Origin: Anaerolineaceae bacterium
Lineage (GTDB): Bacteria; Chloroflexota; Anaerolineae; Anaerolineales; Anaerolineaceae
Length of the DNA stretch: 45,779 nt
Assembly: GCA_012839565.1 (NCBI GenBank)
Contig: DUMZ01000011.1
Coordinates: 1 to 45,779, forward strand
Direction: 5' to 3'
The notes beneath the pieces are model-generated. The model did not search any database and was not told the DNA's origin. It saw only the letters and a list, made by a program, of their open reading frames with translations. Made by a program: the position numbers and the translations under genes. Positions 7,677 through 15,087 of this stretch are shown here, piece after piece (within the stretch, counting starts at the first letter, position 1; every line of letters starts with the position of its first letter).

Positions 7677-9110
7677 ATGAAAAATTTCTTTAATAAAATT
7701 AAAAATGCCTTTCCCAAAGGCGCGACTGGTGTCGTGTTTGTTGGCATTATCTTGCTCGCGATTATCGGCGCGTTTTTCGTCTATCGCGCGATGGATGGCT
7801 TTATTTCGCGCATGACAATTGCCAAACTGCCCGGCGTTCCTGTGCTAAAGGACCCCACTCAAGCCCCTGTTGACGTGAATAATCCAGAACCAAGTCCCGA
7901 CCTGGAAGTCAACTTTGAAGAACCCGTTGACCTGGACACCTTTGTTATGCCCGATACCTGGGACGGTAAAAAGCGGGTCAATATTCTCATTATGGGTATT
8001 GACGCGCGCAGCCCCGACGTCAAAGCCCCACTCACCGACTCCATGATTCTGTTCACGCTTGATCCGGTCGCCAATACCGCCGCCATGTTGTCTATCCCCC
8101 GCGACCTTTGGGTACGCATACCCGGTTCTGGCTATAACAAAATCAACACAGCTTATAGTATTGGAGTCATTAATCAACTCCCGGGTGGTGGCCCAGCCAT
8201 GGCCAGTAAAACCGTCGAAAACTTTCTCGGTGTATCTATTGACTACTATGCGCAAATTGACTTTAAGGCATTTGTTGACTTCATTAACCTTATTGACGGC
8301 GTAAAGCTTAACGTCACCGAAACAGTGCTTTTGGACGTGCTCGACACACAAATTTCATTCGACCTTGAGCCAGGCATATATACCCTTGACGGTGATCTCG
8401 CGCTGGCGTATGTGCGCAGTCGCGCCTATGGTGATGGTGATGTCAGTCGCGCTGCGCGACAACAACAAGTCATCCTTGCCGTTCGCGACAGAATCCTGGA
8501 ATTCTCGATGATTCCAACCCTGCTTGGCAATGCCAACCAGATTTATGACAGTCTTTCAAGAGGCATTCATACCAATTTAAGTATGAATGAGATGATAAAG
8601 CTGGGCTTAAAAATTTTGAATGACGTTCCCCGCGATCAAATTCAGCACAAAGTTATCGACTTCAGCTATGTCAATATTGGTCAAGGCCCTGGTGGCGAGT
8701 CCATGTTACGCCCCCTGCCCAACCGAATCCGCGAACTGCGCGACGAACTGTTTACTGGCAGTACCTTTTTGGACACTTTGGCGAAAGAAGAAGATATCCA
8801 AACCATTTTGACTGAAGAAGGTGCCAGAGTTTCGGTCATGAACGCGTCTTCGCAGGCAGATTTGGGCGACAGAGCGGTTGCTTACCTGCGCTCGCAGGGT
8901 GTCAACGTCGTTGAACAAGGCAACGTCAGCTCCAGCACATTCAGCACGATTACTTTTTATGGCGCCAAACCTTACACGATTAAGTTTTTGACCCAACTGA
9001 CGAATATTACCAACCCCGCGCTGGTCGCCTATGCCTATAACGGTGGCAACCCGGTTGATATCGTCATCATTCTCGGCGATGACTTCGCCAATAATAACAC
9101 TCTGCCATAG
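7677..9110 (+). CDS. LCP-family (LytR-CpsA-Psr) glycopolymer transferase
   Basis: Membrane-anchored LCP protein of 477 aa; the family attaches teichoic-acid-like or capsular glycopolymers to peptidoglycan at the outer face of the membrane. One TM helix lies at about residues 20-42. The LCP domain spans about 100-290: VNILIMGIDAR, DSMILFTLDP, MLSIPRDLWVRIPG with the lipid-pyrophosphate-binding Arg, INTAYSIG, and LAYVRSRAYGDGDVSRAARQQQVI. A C-terminal LytR_C domain follows around 375-460 (GARVSVMNASSQADLGDRAV). The linker between TM and domain is rich in Pro, Asp and Glu. A strong terminator follows at 9151. Lone and full length for the LCP-LytR_C architecture. Confidence 0.93.
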   Translation: MKNFFNKIKNAFPKGATGVVFVGIILLAIIGAFFVYRAMDGFISRMTIAKLPGVPVLKDPTQAPVDVNNPEPSPDLEVNFEEPVDLDTFVMPDTWDGKKRVNILIMGIDARSPDVKAPLTDSMILFTLDPVANTAAMLSIPRDLWVRIPGSGYNKINTAYSIGVINQLPGGGPAMASKTVENFLGVSIDYYAQIDFKAFVDFINLIDGVKLNVTETVLLDVLDTQISFDLEPGIYTLDGDLALAYVRSRAYGDGDVSRAARQQQVILAVRDRILEFSMIPTLLGNANQIYDSLSRGIHTNLSMNEMIKLGLKILNDVPRDQIQHKVIDFSYVNIGQGPGGESMLRPLPNRIRELRDELFTGSTFLDTLAKEEDIQTILTEEGARVSVMNASSQADLGDRAVAYLRSQGVNVVEQGNVSSSTFSTITFYGAKPYTIKFLTQLTNITNPALVAYAYNGGNPVDIVIILGDDFANNNTLP

Positions 9111-9150
9111 CGCTTTGCTGAGTAAGTAAACAAGTTTATGTGGACCACAA

Positions 9151-9177
9151 AGGGGCTGGAAATCCAGCCCCTTTTTT
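9151..9177 (+). terminator. Rho-independent terminator after the LCP gene
   Basis: A 10-base stem, AGGGGCTGGA then AA then TCCAGCCCCT, followed by a run of six T. It ends the VanW-Trm112-LCP transcription direction. Confidence 0.9.
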
Positions 9178-9255
9178 GTTTGCTTTTCTTAGCTTCAGCG
9201 AGACGCATCGGCGAACGTTCCTTCTCCCCTGCCGGTATCTCGTCCATACTACGAT

Positions 9256-9287
9256 TAAAAAACGCGCCTTCACCGGCGCGTTTTTTA
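9256..9287 (-). terminator. Terminator of the LysM gene
   Basis: AACGCGCC and GGCGCGTT form an 8-base stem around a short loop, with an A run on the left and a T run on the right. It can therefore work in both directions. It lies just after the stop of the minus-strand LysM gene. Confidence 0.8.
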
Positions 9288-9305
9288 TTACATAATCGTT
9301 ATTTG

Positions 9306-10037
9306 TTACGGCGTTGGCGTCACCGTTCGCGTGGGGGTATTGGTGGGAGTCGGAGTCACCAGGTTCACCGGTACAATCAGCAACTCACCAATCTGCAAAG
9401 AAGAATTCAGTGTCAACAATGGCTTTATGTTATTGCGCTGGCGATACTGGTTAGTGGCCAAAACAATTCTCTCTTCTGTTGAATTAAAGTACTGGGCAAC
9501 AGACTTCAACGTCGCACCCGACTGCACATAATATTCATACAAGGTTCCGGGGGGCCAATCTTTCGGGAAAGGCGTCGATGTTGGACGTCTGAACCAGGGC
9601 GGTGGCACTTTGATTTCCTGGCCTACGCTGATAATACACTGGCCCGATGGCCATTCATTTACATAGATAAGGTCTTCCACATCTTCTACACTAAACTTTT
9701 TCGCGATATCGTAGCAAACCTCATCTGGTTGCACAATATACAGGAAAGGACCATCCAAGGTCGCGGTTGGACCAATGGTCGCAGTCGGTGGCACTTCGGT
9801 TGGTGTGTTGGTGGGAGCCAGTGTTGGGGTAGCAGTTGGGATTTCGGTATTGGTAGGCGTTGGTGTTTCCGTAGCCAGAACATCCCAGGCCTTGCCAGTT
9901 AGTTTTCCAAAGCCCCAAAGCAAAATTAACGCAATAACCGCAGCAATGAAAATGAAAAGCAACACAAAGAAACCGACTTTGCTGTTGCGTTCTCGTCTCC
10001 TGTATGAGTAAAGTAAGCTTTGTGGTTTTTTAGCCAT
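9306..10037 (-). CDS. LysM-domain membrane-anchored protein
   Basis: Protein of 243 aa with a basic cytoplasmic N-terminus (KPQSLLYSYRRRERNSK), one TM helix at about residues 22-45, a Thr/Pro-rich stalk (about 57-95, TPTPTNTEIPTATPTLAPT), and two LysM-like modules. The first is YIVQPDEVCYDIAKKFSVEDVEDLIYVN near 99-127. The second is YYVQSGATLKSVAQYFNSTEERIVLATN near 168-196 and ends in GELLIVPV. LysM modules bind N-acetylglucosamine-containing glycans, so the protein probably contacts peptidoglycan from the membrane. GAAGGAATG precedes the ATG. The C-terminus again ends in Thr/Pro repeats (TPTPTNTPTRTVTPTP). Confidence 0.85.
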   Translation of the reverse strand: MAKKPQSLLYSYRRRERNSKVGFFVLLFIFIAAVIALILLWGFGKLTGKAWDVLATETPTPTNTEIPTATPTLAPTNTPTEVPPTATIGPTATLDGPFLYIVQPDEVCYDIAKKFSVEDVEDLIYVNEWPSGQCIISVGQEIKVPPPWFRRPTSTPFPKDWPPGTLYEYYVQSGATLKSVAQYFNSTEERIVLATNQYRQRNNIKPLLTLNSSLQIGELLIVPVNLVTPTPTNTPTRTVTPTP

Positions 10038-10285
10038 AATTCATTCCTTCAATGTCTCTAATATATCTAATCCAATCTTTTGTTTTCTAGATACACAAAT
10101 ACATATATACCTTAGAACTTAGGTACCATCTGCTTCTAGTATACCATTTTTATGAAAGTGCAAATAATGTCCTCATCAAGACCTGCGATTGCATCGTTTT
10201 ATAAAATAGTACCCAAATACAAATTTAACAAATTGATTTGCCTGATTATAATTTTGCAATTCCTTATTGAAGGTATAATACAGAC
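10038..10285. other. Intergenic region between divergent genes
   Basis: Divergent promoter region of 248 bases between the LysM gene and the foldase gene. It is AT-rich. The only clear element is the TATAAT at its right end; no operator or RNA gene was identified. Confidence 0.5.
10274..10279 (+). promoter_or_regulatory. -10 box of the PpiC-like gene, leaderless type
   Basis: TATAAT ends 6 bases before the ATG at 10286, with no ribosome site between. TTGCAA at 10254-10259 is a possible but tightly spaced (14 bases) -35. Confidence 0.6.
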
Positions 10286-11209
10286 ATGTTTAAACGATAT
10301 ATCGCGGTTTTTTGCGTCCTGCTTGGCATTGTGGGGCTGGTTTTGGCTTGCGAGCCTTTGGCTGACCCACCTGAGTTGCCAACGCCGGTCATCAATACAG
10401 TCGCACCGGTTTTTGAACCCAGCCCAGAAATCACGCCCACCGATTTGCCTCCCCAATTGCCACTTGTCGCTAAAGTTGATGGTGCGGGCATTTTGCTGAG
10501 CGAATACGAACGCGAACTTGCATCTTACCGGGCATCATTTGCTGAAACCGATGCAATCCCCAGCGATGCAGAAATGCGCGAAACTGTACTGAACTTTCTC
10601 ATCGAACAACAGCTATTAGTCAATGCCGCCCATCAAAATGGCTTCACACTCAGCGACCAGGCCCTGGACGAAAAAATCCAGAACCTGAGCAACGAAATAG
10701 GCGGTCAAGACGCTTTGAACACCTGGATGCAAAACAATCAGCACACGCCCGAAAGTCTCCGTCAGTCCTTGCATTTGGCTGCCGAAGCCGCCTGGCAACG
10801 CGACCAAATTATCGCGCAGGTACCCGATACCGCTGAACAAGTCCGCGCCCGTCAGATTTTCACCATTTATCAGGGCGACGCCATCAATGCCGAGCGCAGC
10901 CTGGCAGGTGGCACAGATTTTGAACAAATCGCCTGGCGTTACAGCCCCGAATCCGGTGGCGAGCTGGGTTGGTTCCCGCGTGGCTTTTTGCTTTTCCCTG
11001 AAATTGAAGAAGCCGCCTTTAGCCTGCCGGTTGGTGCCACCTCGCAAATTATCCAAACCGAACTCGGTTATCATATCCTTTACATCATCGCCCACGAAGA
11101 CGCCCACCCCCTCACAACCGACGCGAGAGTGATGCTACAGAATAAAGCCCTTCAAGCCTGGCTGAACACCGCCAGAGAACAGGCAGAAATCGAGATACTC
11201 ATTCCGTGA
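10286..11209 (+). CDS. Peptidyl-prolyl isomerase lipoprotein, PpiC/SurA type
   Basis: Secreted lipoprotein of 307 aa. The signal peptide MFKRYIAVFCVLLGIVGLVLAC has its lipobox Cys at residue 22. A SurA N-terminal-like helical region (about 65-170, with VAKVDGAGILLSEYERELA and ETVLNFLIEQQLLVNAA) precedes a parvulin rotamase domain near 185-280. Motifs there are RQIFTIYQGDAINAERSLAG, FEQIAWRYSPES, GGELGWFPRG and TELGYHILYIIA. It should help fold exported proteins outside the membrane, as PrsA does. Its stop overlaps the GTG start of the next gene by four bases, so the two are translationally coupled. Start supported by the adjacent -10 box. Confidence 0.9.
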   Translation: MFKRYIAVFCVLLGIVGLVLACEPLADPPELPTPVINTVAPVFEPSPEITPTDLPPQLPLVAKVDGAGILLSEYERELASYRASFAETDAIPSDAEMRETVLNFLIEQQLLVNAAHQNGFTLSDQALDEKIQNLSNEIGGQDALNTWMQNNQHTPESLRQSLHLAAEAAWQRDQIIAQVPDTAEQVRARQIFTIYQGDAINAERSLAGGTDFEQIAWRYSPESGGELGWFPRGFLLFPEIEEAAFSLPVGATSQIIQTELGYHILYIIAHEDAHPLTTDARVMLQNKALQAWLNTAREQAEIEILIP

Positions 11210-12006
11210 ACGCGCGCAGACCGCAATACGCTCAGTCACCCAAGCACAAACCATTCAAACCGATGGCGGTACCCAAGGCCGGCTACCAATCCCCCAAAGA
11301 ACCCCGCCAAAAAAGCGCCTTGGGTATCATCCTGCTTTGCGTCATCTTCGCCATTGCGATTGCGGTCGCGGTCTTTCTAATAAAAAACAATCGCCCACTC
11401 GCCCAGCCCAAACCCACCATAACCCAGGGCTACATCGGACTTGCCAGTCATGTTGCGACCAACCCCACTAAGCAACAAACCCAAGCCATAAAAACCCCCA
11501 CAGCGTCTGTTCACACCGACCCCAGCCCCACAGCCGGTTTGACCCCAAAGGCCAGCCAAACACCCACACGAAGCAAAACGCCCAGCCCCAGTCCCAGCCC
11601 AAGCGCGAGCCCAACTGCCGAAAACTACCCTTTCATCATTCGCAACAGCAGTCAGCTGGCACACACGATGTACTTCCCAAACGAAAAATGCGAAACGTCG
11701 ATTTACGTTGTCGGTCAGGTTTTGGATTACAGCGAGAAAGACGTCATCGGCTATGTGGTCAAACTCACCGGTGTACACGCTGGCAAAGAACTCAACAAAA
11801 GCAGCGAAACTGGCTCAATGCAGGTATTTGGTGATTCAGGGTTTGGCTTTGTTTTACCCAATCAAATTGAAAAAGATGACGAAATCAGCATTCAGCTTTT
11901 CGACCCCCAGGGTAAGCCGTTAAGCAAAAAGATTGTCATCGAAATCAGTGGCGAATGCGATGCGAACTTACTGCTCATTCGCTATAAACAAAGTGTTGTC
12001 CCCTGA
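11206..12006 (+). CDS. Stalked single-TM membrane protein
   Basis: Protein of 266 aa starting at a GTG that overlaps the preceding stop codon. It has a basic Pro-rich cytoplasmic N-terminus, one TM helix at about residues 38-60 (LGIILLCVIFAIAIAVAVFLI), and a long Ser/Thr/Pro stalk (about 66-143, with TPSPSPSPSASPTA). An extracellular beta-rich domain of about 120 residues contains two Cys (CETSIYVVGQV and SGECDANLLLIRY) that could form a disulfide. I do not recognise the domain. Coupling to the foldase suggests the two act together outside the membrane, but that is inference. Confidence 0.8.
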   Translation: MNARRPQYAQSPKHKPFKPMAVPKAGYQSPKEPRQKSALGIILLCVIFAIAIAVAVFLIKNNRPLAQPKPTITQGYIGLASHVATNPTKQQTQAIKTPTASVHTDPSPTAGLTPKASQTPTRSKTPSPSPSPSASPTAENYPFIIRNSSQLAHTMYFPNEKCETSIYVVGQVLDYSEKDVIGYVVKLTGVHAGKELNKSSETGSMQVFGDSGFGFVLPNQIEKDDEISIQLFDPQGKPLSKKIVIEISGECDANLLLIRYKQSVVP

Positions 12007-12032
12007 TTGTCTCGTAAGGTTTCCCCTAAAAG

Positions 12033-12845
12033 CTAAACCTGGCGTTGACGCGCCACTTCAAACATCAGCAAAGCAGCTGATACCGCAGCATTCAGCGACT
12101 CCGTGCCTCCCACCATGGGAATGCTCACCGTGGTGTTAGCAAGCGCGCGCCCTTGCTCGCTGGCGCCATCCGCCTCGCCACCGATTAGCAACGCGGTTTT
12201 TGCTTTAAATTCAGCCTGCCAGTAATTTGTTTCGCCATTCATATCGGCGTAATACACCCGCATATCACCAAGCAAAGCCTCAAGCGCTTCAATTCCCCAG
12301 TTCAGAATAGGTAGTCTGAAATGACTGCCCATACCAGATCTGACCACCTTGGGCGCCCAGGGGTCGGTTGTGCCTGGCAGCAAAAATACCGCCTGCACAC
12401 CAGCAGCTTCGGCACTGCGCAAAATCGTGCCCATGTTGCCTGGGTCGCGCAGTTGGTCCAGCAGTAAGATAAAGCTCAACTCATCAGCTAACTCTTTTTC
12501 GGGGGTATCAAAAACCGCCATGATGCCCTGGCTGGCTTCGGTATCGGTCAGCTCATCAAAAAGTCTGGCTTCGATTTGCAAAATGGGAAAGGTTTCGCCC
12601 ATTTTGGCTTTGATACTGCGCGCGAGCGCGAGGCTTTCTTCGGCTCTTGGGCTCAAACCTTCCTTATAAGCGACCAGCCTTGGCACCAGGCCCGACTGAA
12701 GACCATCTTCCACCAAACGCGCGCCTTCAGCAAGAAAAGCGCGCTCTTTGCGCCGCGCCTTGCTTTGACCCGCCAATGCCCGCATCAGCTGCACATGTTG
12801 GTTTTGAGAAGAAGTGATGATATCTGGGTTCATAGTCACCTTCAT
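12033..12845 (-). CDS. TrmH/SpoU-family RNA 2'-O-methyltransferase
   Basis: SPOUT-class methyltransferase of 270 aa that would methylate a ribose 2'-OH in rRNA or tRNA using SAM. The N-terminal ~100 residues form the substrate-binding domain typical of the TsnR/RlmB-like group (ITSSQNQHVQLMRALAGQSK, RAFLAEGARLVEDGL). The catalytic domain shows motif 1 LLDQLRDPGNMGTILRSAEA near 128-147, motif 2 ALLIGGEADGAS near 214-225, and motif 3 VSIPMVGGTESLNAAVSAAL near 237-256. Exact target unknown. It converges with the upstream plus-strand gene with only 26 bases between. The TATAAT lies 11 bases before the ATG. Confidence 0.92.
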   Translation of the reverse strand: MKVTMNPDIITSSQNQHVQLMRALAGQSKARRKERAFLAEGARLVEDGLQSGLVPRLVAYKEGLSPRAEESLALARSIKAKMGETFPILQIEARLFDELTDTEASQGIMAVFDTPEKELADELSFILLLDQLRDPGNMGTILRSAEAAGVQAVFLLPGTTDPWAPKVVRSGMGSHFRLPILNWGIEALEALLGDMRVYYADMNGETNYWQAEFKAKTALLIGGEADGASEQGRALANTTVSIPMVGGTESLNAAVSAALLMFEVARQRQV

Positions 12846-12856
12846 TATCTATACGA

Positions 12857-12862
12857 ATTATA
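12857..12862 (-). promoter_or_regulatory. -10 box of the TrmH gene, leaderless type
   Basis: TATAAT on the minus strand, 11 bases before the ATG at 12845; no Shine-Dalgarno sequence precedes this ATG. Confidence 0.5.
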
Positions 12863-12886
12863 ACCTGTCGTTAGGTAGCTTTGCGC

Positions 12887-12936
12887 AAAAGTCCTATGAG
12901 AAACGTGCAAAAAAGACCAAAGCTCATATGACTTTT
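12887..12936. terminator. Inverted repeat after the phosphoesterase gene
   Basis: AAAAGTCCTATGAG at 12887-12900 pairs with CTCATATGACTTTT at 12923-12936 with one mismatch. The loop is 22 bases and contains an A run. It lies 50 bases beyond the phosphoesterase stop codon and may act as its terminator; the uridine run sits in the loop rather than after the stem, so this is uncertain. Confidence 0.4.
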
Positions 12937-12987
12937 GTGTTTTGTTCTGCTTTTAGCGCGTTTGGTGATGGGTTTTGAGCTATGACT

Positions 12988-13557
12988 TTAGTCTAAAATC
13001 ACTTCGTGGCGTTCAACGAATATCTCACCCGATTCCCTGATGGTCATCAGCATATATTGCGGGCGGCCCTTGTTACGCCAATGCGGGTACGCCGAACCCG
13101 GATTGATGAAACGTTTGCCGTCCATCACTTCGTCATACTGAAAATGCAAATGCCCATAGATGATGACATCCGCGTCAGGATACTGTTTGGCAAGCTGTCG
13201 CTGAAAGAACTGATGATTATGAATGCGGAAGGTCAAAAAGAGATGCACATAATTCCAAAACCAGTGCCACATGCTGATATGCCCATGCGCCAGGACGATT
13301 TTCAACCCCCCGACTTCAAAATAATGCTCCATGGGCAGCTGGAAGCCTTTAAACCAATCGCGGTTGCCTTGCACGGCGATCACTGGCGCGATTTCACCGA
13401 GTTGATCCAAAACTTCCTGCACGGCAATGTCTCCGCCATGCAAAATGAGATCTGGCTTTTTGGCTTTAATGTCATCCAGCAATTCAGTTTGCAGGCCTTT
13501 AACCCGATCCCCCACGTGGGAATCGGAAATCAACAGCCAGCGTTGTTCTTTGTCCAT
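12988..13557 (-). CDS. YfcE/MJ0936-type metallophosphoesterase
   Basis: Calcineurin-like phosphoesterase of 189 aa with the complete metal-binding set: LLISDSHVGD (Asp and His), LILHGGDI (Asp), VQGNRDW (Asn), VLAHGH (His) and IYGHLHF (His pair). FINPGSAYP is typical of the YfcE subgroup. Such cytosolic enzymes hydrolyse phosphodiesters in vitro; the natural substrate is unknown. It is monocistronic: a TATAAT lies 6 bases before the ATG and a hairpin lies downstream. Confidence 0.9.
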   Translation of the reverse strand: MDKEQRWLLISDSHVGDRVKGLQTELLDDIKAKKPDLILHGGDIAVQEVLDQLGEIAPVIAVQGNRDWFKGFQLPMEHYFEVGGLKIVLAHGHISMWHWFWNYVHLFLTFRIHNHQFFQRQLAKQYPDADVIIYGHLHFQYDEVMDGKRFINPGSAYPHWRNKGRPQYMLMTIRESGEIFVERHEVILD

Positions 13558-13563
13558 GCGCCG

Positions 13564-13569
13564 ATTATA
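13564..13569 (-). promoter_or_regulatory. -10 box of the phosphoesterase gene, leaderless type
   Basis: TATAAT on the minus strand separated from the ATG at 13557 by six bases (CGGCGC), leaving no room for a ribosome site. Confidence 0.6.
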
Positions 13570-13620
13570 TCATTTCATGCCATCTTCGCACTCTGGCAGG
13601 GATATGCAAACAAATTTGTT

Positions 13621-13700
13621 TTTCTCTCGTGCCGGCTTCATTTTTCTCTCGTGGTTGTTTCATTCTACTCTCGTGCTGATTTTATTCTACTCTCGTGCTG
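13621..13700. repeat. 22-bp tandem repeat, four units
   Basis: The octamer CTCTCGTG recurs at 13624, 13646, 13668 and 13690, exactly 22 bases apart. The bases between are T-rich and degenerate. The last unit runs into the left end of the 220-bp dispersed repeat. The second full copy of that repeat, at 18252, has only one such unit. Confidence 0.8.
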
Positions 13701-13910
13701 GCGTCCCGCCGTGCACATGTTCTATTGGGTTAAGCATCTAGTGTGTAAAACGCAAGCTATTACGTACTGCACGCCACAGATATTTGAAAGTTTTCCGAGG
13801 CGTTCCGCCGAGAATTATTTGCAGTGCCTGTTAACCCCATACACTAACAGAAAAACCTAAAACCAGCTTACCCTGGCTGTTAACGTGGTCAGGCAACCAC
13901 GCGGGAACGA
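13691..13910 (+). repeat. 220-bp dispersed repeat, copy 1
   Basis: Colinear with 18252-18471 over the same length of 220 bases, with most positions identical. Shared blocks include GGCGTCCCGCCGTGCACATG near the left end, CATCTAGTGTGTAA, CGCAAGCTATTACGT, TTATTTGCAGTG, CCTAAAACCAGC and TTAACGTGGTCAGG. It ends in a hairpin (ACGTGGT, loop, ACCACG). I see no plausible coding frame in it. It lies between the phosphoesterase and DeoR genes. Confidence 0.85.
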
Positions 13911-14018
13911 AAAACCCTTGCCCACGGCGGGACGCCGGGGCGAGCCATTATCTAAAACAAAACCCAAGCTACAAGCCTACACCAAACCCTCAAAAACAGC
14001 CCCTCAAGAGCAAAACGC

Positions 14019-14076
14019 TTGATAAAATCGCCTTCATAATGTAATATAATGTTACGTTTTATCAAATCATTACATT
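14019..14076 (+). promoter_or_regulatory. Promoter and candidate operator of the DeoR gene
   Basis: TATAAT at 14045-14050 is the -10 box. It overlaps AATGTAAT (14038-14045), which is repeated inverted as ATTACATT at 14069-14076, so the -10 and probable start point lie between two 8-base arms. A regulator bound there would block transcription; autoregulation by the following DeoR protein is a reasonable guess. TTGATA at 14019-14024 is a possible -35 at an unusually long spacing (20 bases). Confidence 0.45.
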
Positions 14077-14102
14077 TATTAACATCCTAACTGGAGGGAA
14101 AA

Positions 14103-14858
14103 ATGCTAATCGCAGAAAGAAGACAATCCATTCTTAATTACCTTACCAAAGAAGGTTTTGTTAGCATCGTTAAACTCGGCGAACTCTACGACGTTTCCGA
14201 AATGACCATCCGGCGCGATTTAGCCTACCTTCAGGAACAAGGCTTGCTAAAACGCACCTATGGTGGTGCCATCCCCACAGAACCTGCCTTTTTTGAACTT
14301 TCCCAACAGGTCAAACTCACTGCCTTTGTGGAAGAAAAGGAACGCATCGCCCGCTATTGCGTCGACCTCATCTCTGAAGGTGATGTCGTCATTTTGGACA
14401 GTGGTTCAACCTCGCTGCAAATCGCCAAGTTGCTCAATGGAAAAAACCTCACCGTCATCACCAACGATCTTTTCATCGTTTCCGAGTTGGTCGACTGCCC
14501 CACAGTTGATTTGCTGATTACCGGCGGTGAGGTTCGCAAAGCCACGAACAACATGATCAGTGCAAAAGCAATGGAGTTTTTTAACGATTTATACGCGAAC
14601 AAACTCTTTTTAGGGGTCGAAGGAGTCGACCCGCGTTCAGGCTTATCCACGCCTGATCCCAAAGAACTGGGTATTAAACGCAAAATGATGAGCTCCGCCC
14701 ACGAAACCATTGTTGTCGCTGATCACAGCAAAATAGGGCGAAACACGATGGGTATCATCGCGCCCCTCAAAGAGGCTCATCTGCTGGTGACCGATAACAG
14801 CGCGGATAAAGAAACACTTTCAGCTATTGAACAAAGCCTAAAGGTTGTGCGGGTATAA
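14103..14858 (+). CDS. DeoR-family transcriptional regulator
   Basis: Repressor of 251 aa. The N-terminal DeoR winged helix-turn-helix (about residues 5-58: RRQSILNYLTKEGFVSIVKL, VSEMTIRRDLAYLQEQGLLK, TYGGA) is followed by the DeoRC sugar-phosphate sensor domain. The sensor shows ILDSGSTSLQIAKLL, LITGGEV, LFLGVEGVDPRSGLSTPDPKE and VVADHSKIGR. Members sense phosphorylated sugars and usually sit beside a sugar kinase or PTS operon. None is present here, so the target is unknown and may be distant. GGAGGG before the ATG is a strong ribosome site. A terminator follows at 14893. Confidence 0.93.
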   Translation: MLIAERRQSILNYLTKEGFVSIVKLGELYDVSEMTIRRDLAYLQEQGLLKRTYGGAIPTEPAFFELSQQVKLTAFVEEKERIARYCVDLISEGDVVILDSGSTSLQIAKLLNGKNLTVITNDLFIVSELVDCPTVDLLITGGEVRKATNNMISAKAMEFFNDLYANKLFLGVEGVDPRSGLSTPDPKELGIKRKMMSSAHETIVVADHSKIGRNTMGIIAPLKEAHLLVTDNSADKETLSAIEQSLKVVRV

Positions 14859-14892
14859 TCCAGTTCCAAAAAAGCATGTCTTTAAAACAAGA

Positions 14893-14922
14893 AAGGAGCT
14901 TCTGCAGCCAGCTCCTTTTTTT
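14893..14922 (+). terminator. Terminator of the DeoR gene
   Basis: AAGGAGCT and AGCTCCTT form an 8-base stem with a 9-base loop followed by a T run. Confidence 0.9.
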
Positions 14923-14998
14923 GTGTTTTCCATCGGCTAATCTTGGTCAGCAGATGGAAATCGGAAGAAAGTGAATTGAGAAAATTAACTATTCTTTT

Positions 14999-15050
14999 AA
15001 GAAAGACCTGCCTTATTAGCTCCTTTTCTGCAAAGCAGGTCTTTCTTGTT
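14999..15050. terminator. Perfect 13-bp inverted repeat
   Basis: AAGAAAGACCTGC (14999-15011) and GCAGGTCTTTCTT (15035-15047) are perfect complements around a 23-base loop. It lies between two converging genes and can act as a terminator for the 885-aa secreted protein gene on the minus strand. The DeoR gene has its own terminator just before it. Confidence 0.6.
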
Positions 15051-15087
15051 TATTTACCATTTATATCCAGTCCATTTTCCGTATTGA

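Larger units (their letters stand above)
13558..14102. other. 545-bp intergenic region with repeats
   Basis: Holds, in order, the -10 box of the phosphoesterase gene, the 22-bp tandem units, copy 1 of the 220-bp repeat, an inverted match to the repeat's left end (13923-13938), and the DeoR promoter with flanking inverted repeats. No gene was identified; frames crossing it on the plus strand have no recognisable product. Confidence 0.7.

Noticed and set aside
13006..13860. 284-aa plus-strand frame
   Set aside because: It is antisense to the metallophosphoesterase, which has all catalytic motifs, and then runs through the dispersed repeat; no family features or ribosome site.
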